DNA from: Rhizobium sp.
GTDB taxonomy: Bacteria > Pseudomonadota > Alphaproteobacteria > Rhizobiales > Rhizobiaceae
Length of the DNA: 60,170 nucleotides
NCBI GenBank assembly: GCA_019739215.1
Contig: JAHHDR010000040.1
Location: 1 to 60,170, forward strand
Direction of reading: 5' to 3'
Shown: one piece after another, positions 55,050 through 60,170 of the stretch
Layout of the letters: each line of letters opens with the position of its first letter
How positions within the stretch are numbered: the first letter of the stretch is position 1
The notes under the pieces: generated by a model
The model's database searches: none
What the model saw: the letters and a program-made list of their open reading frames with translations, nothing else
Told to the model about the DNA's origin: nothing
Translations under genes and position numbers: made by a program

Positions 55050-55157
55050 TCACGCGTGCAAGCGGTCCTCAATCCGGCGTGCATTGCGCATGTGAAATCG
55101 CCAGACGGTCTCGGTCGACGGACGTCCCTTGACCGAAGTCGGCATGGGAAGGTGCGC
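55050..55157 (-). pseudogene. Truncated 3' end of an unidentified gene at the duplication junction
   Basis: An open minus-strand frame that ends with ...TETVWRFHMRNARRIEDRLHA at 55050 runs rightward to the junction at 55157/55158, where it continues into the reversed vapC 3' end in an unrelated way. About 36 codons remain. The frame could be the end of a gene cut off by the fold-back. I do not recognise it and cannot tell whether it was ever translated. Confidence 0.3.
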
Positions 55158-55262
55158 CTCCACCGCGCTATTGCCGAACGGCTGGAGCTTGAACTGGCCA
55201 CCCTTGATCGACATCTTCACGACGCGGCGACGGCGATCGGCATTCGAGCATTCACACTTTGA
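55158..55262 (+). pseudogene. Duplicated 3' fragment of vapC (right arm)
   Basis: The last 34 codons of vapC (LHRAIAERLELELATLDRHL to AFTL and the stop at 55262) are present here without the 5' part. Upstream the sequence is the single-copy centre, read in the opposite sense, so the frame before 55158 is chimeric. Confidence 0.75.
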
Positions 55263-55304
55263 TTGCCGTTGCCGTCGCTTCAAACTGGTGGTAAAGCACG
55301 GATC

Positions 55305-55415
55305 ATGAGCAAGCGCGCATCAAAGAAGTTCTTCTACGTGCTGCAGGACCGCAAGCGCCTGCCGCAGCGTTTCTTTGCTGCCCTGTCTGGTCGCGCCACC
55401 GCCCATCTCGGCTGA
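55305..55415 (+). CDS. 36-residue basic protein upstream of leuC (right arm)
   Basis: Identical to the frame at 54182-54292, reversed. It precedes the second leuC by 62 bases, with the ccggcc/ggccgg hairpin (55425-55440) between them. Confidence 0.4.
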   Translation: MSKRASKKFFYVLQDRKRLPQRFFAALSGRATAHLG

Positions 55416-55477
55416 CGCCCGATACCGGCCGTTGGGCCGGATTGCATTCCTGCCTTCCTTCATCCCTGTAATTCACG

Positions 55478-56896
55478 GTGAACCCCATGAGCGCACCCCG
55501 CACCCTCTATGACAAGATCTGGGACGACCACGTCGTCGACCAGCAGGACGATGGTACCTGTCTCCTCTATATCGATCGCCACCTGGTCCACGAAGTGACC
55601 AGCCCGCAGGCGTTCGAAGGCCTCCGCATGGCCCATCGCAAGGTCCGCGCGCCGGAGAAGACGCTCGCCGTCGTCGACCACAACGTGCCGACCACGATGG
55701 ACCGTTATGAAGGCATCAAGAACGAGGAAAGCCGCATCCAGGTCGAGGCGCTGGCGACCAACGCGGCCGAATTCGGCGTCGAATATTATTCCGAGCATGA
55801 CAAGCGCCAGGGCATCGTCCACATCGTCGGCCCCGAACAGGGCTTTACCCTGCCCGGCATGACCATCGTCTGCGGCGACAGCCACACTTCCACGCATGGC
55901 GCTTTCGGTGCACTCGCGCATGGCATCGGCACGTCGGAGGTCGAGCATGTGCTCGCCACCCAGACGCTGATCCAGAAGAAGGCCAAGAACATGCTGGTCC
56001 GGGTCGATGGCGTGCTGCCCGACCATGTCACAGCCAAGGACATCATCCTCGCCATCATCGGCGAGATCGGCACCGCCGGCGGCACCGGCAGCGTCATCGA
56101 ATTCGCCGGCGAAGCCATTCGCGCGCTGTCTATGGAAGGCCGCATGACGGTCTGCAACATGACGATCGAAGGCGGCGCCCGCGCCGGCCTGATCGCGCCC
56201 GACGAAAAGACCTTCGAATATATCAAGGGCCGCCCGCGCGCGCCCAAGGGCGCCCAGCTCGAGCAGGCCATCGAATACTGGAAGACGCTGAAGTCCGACG
56301 AAGGCGCCCATTACGACCGCGTCGTCGTGCTCAACGCCGCCGAACTCCCGCCGATCGTTTCCTGGGGCTCGTCGCCCGAGGACGTCATCTCGGTGCAGGG
56401 CGTCGTGCCGAACCCGGATGAGATCGCTGATGAGAACAAGCGCACGTCGAAGTGGCGCGCGCTCGACTATATGGGCCTCAAGCCCGGCACGCCGATCACC
56501 GACATCACGCTCGATCGCGTCTTCATCGGTTCCTGCACCAATGGCCGTATCGAGGACCTGCGCGAGGTCGCCAAGGTCGTCGAGGGCAAGACCGTCGCCT
56601 CGACCGTCAATGCCATGATCGTTCCGGGCTCCGGCCTGGTCAAGGAACAGGCCGAGGCCGAGGGTCTCGACAAGATCTTCCTCGCCGCCGGTTTCGAATG
56701 GCGCGAGCCGGGCTGCTCGATGTGCCTGGCGATGAACGACGACCGGCTCAAGCCGGGCGAGCGCTGCGCCTCGACCTCGAACCGCAATTTCGAGGGACGC
56801 CAAGGCTTCAAGGGCCGCACCCATCTCGTCTCGCCGGCCATGGCCGCCGCAGCCGCGATCGCCGGCCACTTCGTCGATATCCGCACCTGGAAATAA
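55478..56896 (+). CDS. leuC: 3-isopropylmalate dehydratase large subunit (right arm)
   Basis: 472 residues, identical in translation to the left-arm copy at 52701-54119. All three cluster cysteines and the frame are intact. Two complete leuC copies in opposite directions 1.4 kb apart would be unusual for a rhizobial chromosome and fit either a duplication or a chimeric contig end. Confidence 0.97.
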   Translation: MNPMSAPRTLYDKIWDDHVVDQQDDGTCLLYIDRHLVHEVTSPQAFEGLRMAHRKVRAPEKTLAVVDHNVPTTMDRYEGIKNEESRIQVEALATNAAEFGVEYYSEHDKRQGIVHIVGPEQGFTLPGMTIVCGDSHTSTHGAFGALAHGIGTSEVEHVLATQTLIQKKAKNMLVRVDGVLPDHVTAKDIILAIIGEIGTAGGTGSVIEFAGEAIRALSMEGRMTVCNMTIEGGARAGLIAPDEKTFEYIKGRPRAPKGAQLEQAIEYWKTLKSDEGAHYDRVVVLNAAELPPIVSWGSSPEDVISVQGVVPNPDEIADENKRTSKWRALDYMGLKPGTPITDITLDRVFIGSCTNGRIEDLREVAKVVEGKTVASTVNAMIVPGSGLVKEQAEAEGLDKIFLAAGFEWREPGCSMCLAMNDDRLKPGERCASTSNRNFEGRQGFKGRTHLVSPAMAAAAAIAGHFVDIRTWK

Positions 56897-56908
56897 ACAC
56901 AGGCAGGA

Positions 56909-56928
56909 AGGCCGCCGTCTGGCGGCTT
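56909..56928 (+). terminator. Terminator hairpin after leuC (right arm)
   Basis: Mirror image of 52669-52688: a GC stem followed by TTTCTCTT on the plus strand. Confidence 0.7.
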
Positions 56929-56958
56929 TCTCTTCAGTCTTGATGGTCGATATCAGGT

Positions 56959-57204
56959 TCAGCCGAGGTGCAGATGTGCCTCGATCGCCGCGTCGATGAA
57001 GGCCTTGCGTGCCGTCTCGCCCTCGGTCTCGCCATGCATGGCGCCGTCGCAAGCCGCTTCCGCCGCGCGGTAGCGGCTGCCTGACGTGTCGGGCCAGTGA
57101 TCGTGAAGAACCGATTGTGCCTGGCGGACGGTGCTGACCGTCCGCGGTGCTCCTGTATCGGGATCCTCGACGATGATCGGGAGATTCCATGCCATTTTCT
57201 TCAT
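56959..57204 (-). CDS. DUF982 domain-containing protein (right arm)
   Basis: 81 residues, identical to the product of 52393-52638, with the same AGGAGGCGGG ribosome binding site. It is convergent with the right-arm leuC. Confidence 0.8.
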   Translation of the reverse strand: MKKMAWNLPIIVEDPDTGAPRTVSTVRQAQSVLHDHWPDTSGSRYRAAEAACDGAMHGETEGETARKAFIDAAIEAHLHLG

Positions 57205-57325
57205 GACACCCGCCTCCTTTCACGGGAAATGATTGTCGTCCCGTTGTGGAGCGAAGTCAGCAAGTGTCTGGCAACGTGGCTGACAGTTTCCTGCAGTGCG
57301 AGGATTTCCGTGCCATTGCGGGACG

Positions 57326-58156
57326 TCAGAACGTCGCCGTCATGGGATCCGGTCCCATGCGCGCGTCGGCATTGTCGAGCCCGTCGAGTGCCGCCATGGC
57401 GTCGGCGTCCAGCTCGAAGTCGAATACCCCAAAGTTCTCGATGATCCGCGACGGCGTCACGGATTTCGGGATCACCACCAGGCCGTTCTGGATATGCCAG
57501 CGGATGATGACCTGTGCCGGCGTGCGGCCCAGCTTGCCCGCCATCCCGGCAATGACAGGGTTTTGCAGCAACTGGCCTTGGCCGAGCGGGCTCCAGCTCT
57601 GGGTCCGGATGCCGAGCCGGTCATGGGTGGCGCGCATGGCCTTCTGCTGGAAATCGGGATGGAGTTCGATCTGGTTGATAACAGGTGTCACGCCGGTATC
57701 GCCGATGACCGCCTCGAGATGCTCGGCGGTGAAGTTTGAGACCCCGATCGAGCGGATCCGGCCTTCTTCCTTCAGCCGCACGAATGCCTTCCACGTGTCG
57801 CGATACTTGCCGCGATGCGGCGACGGCCAATGGATCAGGTAGAGATCGAGGTAGTCGGTGCCGAGTTCCCGAAGGCTCTTGTCGAAGGCGCGCAGCGTGG
57901 CGTCGAAGCCCTGATCGTCGTTCCACAGCTTGGTTGTGAGGAAGATATCTTGCCTCGCGAGACCGGACTGCCGGATGCCTTCGCCGACACCCTGCTCGTT
58001 GTGATAGGCGGCGGCGGTGTCGATATGGCGATAGCCGGCCTCCAGTGCCGCCTTGACGGCCGTGACGGCCGTGTCGTTGGGGGTCTGCCAGACGCCGAGA
58101 CCGACCTGGGGAATCGAATGGCCGTCATGGAATGAAACATGCGTTTGTTCGGACAT
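57326..58156 (-). CDS. Aldo/keto reductase (right arm)
   Basis: 276 residues, identical in translation to 51441-52271, with the same start and ribosome binding site. All catalytic residues are present. Confidence 0.9.
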   Translation of the reverse strand: MSEQTHVSFHDGHSIPQVGLGVWQTPNDTAVTAVKAALEAGYRHIDTAAAYHNEQGVGEGIRQSGLARQDIFLTTKLWNDDQGFDATLRAFDKSLRELGTDYLDLYLIHWPSPHRGKYRDTWKAFVRLKEEGRIRSIGVSNFTAEHLEAVIGDTGVTPVINQIELHPDFQQKAMRATHDRLGIRTQSWSPLGQGQLLQNPVIAGMAGKLGRTPAQVIIRWHIQNGLVVIPKSVTPSRIIENFGVFDFELDADAMAALDGLDNADARMGPDPMTATF

Positions 58157-58323
58157 GAAAGTCTCCACTTTCGAAAGGCGCTGAGGTCGCGCGGAAATGG
58201 GAAAAGGGCGCGACGGTGGGGGCGGGGGCCGCGCTGACTGATCATATAGGTCGATCATACGCGATTGTTACCGCCCCGGCCGGAAAAACTTGTACAGTCC
58301 GGCCAGATCAACGGGATCCCTGA

Positions 58324-58843
58324 ATGACGAAGACGCTCATCCTGCTCCGCCATGCCAAGTCGGCCTGGCCCGACGCTGTCGAGGATCCCGACAGGCCGCT
58401 GGCCGAACGCGGCCGCAAGGCGGCTCCGCTCATGGCGCGATGGCTGGTCGAAAAACGGGTTGAAGCCTTCGGTCGCACTCGTCTCGACGGCCAGGCGCGC
58501 GCAGGAAACCTGGGCGCTGGTCGCGCCGGATCTCGGCAAGGTCACAAGGCGCGATGTCGGCGAAATCTACGAGGCGCCGGCGGAACGTATCCTCGCGGCG
58601 ATCCACGGCGTCGAGCCTTCGGTCGAAACCCTTCTCATCATCGGCCACAATCCTGGCATGGAGGACCTAGCCAGCTTGCTGATGGCGGATGACGGCGGTA
58701 GGGCCGGGGCCCGCCTGCGGGAGAAGTTCCCGACCGCCGCGCTTGCCGTCCTTTCGCTCCCGGTCGAGGACTGGACCGAGGTCGCGCCGGCCGGCGCTAC
58801 GCTTGTTCACTTCGTAACGCCGAAATCCCTCACACGACCCTGA
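58324..58843 (+). pseudogene. sixA: SixA-like phosphatase, same frameshift (right arm)
   Basis: Mirror of 50754-51273. It carries the same five-A run (58450-58454) that shifts the frame after WLVE. Both arms sharing this indel means it was there before the duplication or was copied with it by the assembly. Confidence 0.8.
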
Positions 58844-59363
58844 CCACCGTCCGGGGTCCGATCAGCGGCAGGAGCCGGCGCATGTCGCGGAGGTCGATCG
58901 CCACGCAGCCCTGCGTCGGCGGATAGCCGGGCCGGGCGCAATGGAAGAAGATCGCCGAGCCGAGATTGCGGCGCCGGCTCGACATGTTCCAGTCCATCAC
59001 CAGGCATATGTCGTAGAGGCCATCCCCGCGCTTCAAGTCCTCGTGGCTCGGAACGAAGGGCGCGCGAACCGGCCTGTTGTAGTTGGCATCGGCCGGCGCA
59101 TCGCACCACAGCATGGCAGCGTCGATTGTCGCCATCGGTAGCCGGGTCGCCAGCGGTCCGGCGAGCCGGTCGCGCCGGTAGAAGCCGTAGAGAATGCGCA
59201 TTGCGGCGATCGGCGTGGCGCCATCGCCTTCCCGCTTCCGGCTCGAACGACCCGATCGCCCGAGCGCGGCGCGGAAGTTCAGGCTGCCCGCCTGGACGAT
59301 CGCCCGTCGCGGATCGCCGGGTGCCGGGCGCACGATGATTTCGTCGATCGTCTGGCGTATCAT
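58830..59363 (-). CDS. L,D-transpeptidase family protein (right arm)
   Basis: 177 residues, identical to the product of 50234-50767. It keeps the TQGCVAI catalytic cysteine segment and the 14-base convergent overlap with sixA. Confidence 0.8.
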   Translation of the reverse strand: MIRQTIDEIIVRPAPGDPRRAIVQAGSLNFRAALGRSGRSSRKREGDGATPIAAMRILYGFYRRDRLAGPLATRLPMATIDAAMLWCDAPADANYNRPVRAPFVPSHEDLKRGDGLYDICLVMDWNMSSRRRNLGSAIFFHCARPGYPPTQGCVAIDLRDMRRLLPLIGPRTVVRVV

Positions 59364-59483
59364 GGCTGAAGAACCGTTGCCTCGGGATGCCGCCAGACGC
59401 GGAATCCGGGTGTAACCCTTGTGTTGTATCGCAAATCTGGCATACCAAGCTTGAATTAATTCAATATCGGAAGATTTGCCACC

Positions 59484-60168
59484 ATGACAGCCCGCACCAT
59501 TCTGCTGGTCGACGACGATGCGGACCTGCGCGAGACACTGGTCGAGCAGCTTCGCCTCTACGATGAATTCAATGTCATGGAGGGCGAGAATGCCACCAAG
59601 GGCATAGCGACTGTCCGCGGCGAGCATGTCGATCTCCTGATCATGGATGTCGGCCTGCCGGACATGGATGGGCGCGAGGCGGTGAAGCTGCTGCGCAAGG
59701 GCGGCTTCAAGTCGCCGATTATCATGCTGACCGGGCATGATACCGATGCCGACACGATCCTGGGCCTGGAAGCCGGCGCCAATGACTATGTCACCAAGCC
59801 ATTCCGCTTTGCCGTGCTGCTCGCCCGCATCCGGGCGCAACTCAGGCAGTATGAGCAGAGCGAGGGACGCCACCTTCAATGTCGGCCCATATGTCTTCAA
59901 GCCGGCGCAGAAGCTGCTGACCGATGCCGACGGCAAGAAGATCCGGCTGACGGAAAAGGAAGCGGCGATCATCCGCTATCTGTTCCGCGCAGCGCAGAAG
60001 GCTGTCACCCGCGACGAGTTGCTGGAAGAGGTCTGGGGCTACAATTCGGGTGTTACCACGCACACGCTGGAGACCCACGTCTACCGGCTCCGCCAGAAAA
60101 TCGAGAAAGATCCGTCGAATGCCGAAATTCTCGTGACCGAGAATGGCGGCTACAAGATCATTCCCTAG
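59484..60168 (+). pseudogene. cenR: CenR-like response regulator, frameshifted (right arm)
   Basis: Mirror of the intact left-arm gene. The receiver domain is complete, but an extra G at 59864-59866 (after YEQSE) shifts the frame, so the winged-helix domain is out of frame; it reads correctly in the neighbouring frame to the stop at 60166-60168. The gene ends two bases before the window edge. Confidence 0.85.
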
Positions 60169-60170
60169 GA

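Larger units (their letters stand above)
55158..60170. repeat. Right arm of the 5-kb inverted duplication
   Basis: Reverse complement of 49428-54439, 5013 bases against 5012. The single difference found is GAGGGACG here (59864-59866) against GAGGACG. The inner end at 55158 lies within the 3' part of vapC. The outer end coincides with the last base of the window, so its true extent is unknown. Confidence 0.95.

Noticed and set aside
54440..55157. Integron, IS element or hairpin-loop origin as the cause of the inverted repeat
   Set aside because: No transposase, integrase, terminal repeats or target duplication is seen in the centre, which holds only a vapBC pair and a gene fragment.

Overview
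The window looks like a chromosomal segment of a GC-rich alphaproteobacterium of the order Hyphomicrobiales (Rhizobiales). This rests on gene content and neighbourhoods: rsfS-rlmH-envC-ctpA-divergent deacetylase-rppH, a CenR-type regulator next to an L,D-transpeptidase, glxBCD-glnT, DUF982, and RIME-like palindromes between genes. No rRNA, tRNA, CRISPR array, prophage or transposase was seen. Most of the window is ordinary and densely coded.

Layout. 0.3-9.3 kb: M23 endopeptidase, a clpB gene broken by many single-base indels, about 1 kb without genes that includes a RIME-like palindrome, a sulfotransferase-like gene, a CobW-type GTPase and a D,D-carboxypeptidase. 9.4-17.3 kb: M20 amidohydrolase and AGE epimerase, an EEP-family hydrolase, glnK-amtB behind a sigma-54 promoter, tesB, and a UbiH-type monooxygenase. 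17.4-23.7 kb: rsfS, rlmH, envC-like, ctpA, divergent deacetylase, rppH, DoxX. 23.8-32.4 kb: Tat-exported alpha/beta hydrolase, bfr and bfd, GNAT, pncB-pncA, MFS plus DeoR regulator, and a GGDEF-EAL protein.

32.5-36.7 kb is the most interesting intact system. It is a copper-type bufferin (MNIO RiPP) operon with two tandem DUF2282 precursor genes, a DUF692 modifying enzyme, a DUF2063 partner and a DoxX membrane protein. It diverges from an ECF sigma factor / NrsF-type anti-sigma pair. Both divergent units carry the same motif, GTAACA-N16-CGTA, which suggests one autoregulated metal-stress regulon.

36.8-43.4 kb: pyc, a LuxR-type regulator with a complete acyl-homoserine-lactone pocket signature, purU, and a higBA toxin-antitoxin pair. 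43.4-48.9 kb: a glnT/glxDCB/RidA/XRE-cupin operon in which four of six genes carry lesions (two in-frame TAG codons, two single-base deletions, a lost start codon, a homopolymer insertion).

49.4-60.2 kb: a 5.0-kb inverted duplication. The left arm (49428-54439) holds cenR, an L,D-transpeptidase, sixA, an aldo-keto reductase, DUF982, leuC, a 36-residue ORF and the 3' end of vapC. It is repeated in reverse at 55158-60170 with a 718-bp unique centre that holds the rest of a vapBC module. The only arm difference found is one extra G in the right-hand cenR. The fold-back geometry at the end of the window, together with the clustered indels elsewhere, makes a chimeric or poorly polished assembly a serious possibility, so lesion and duplication claims are given with that caveat.
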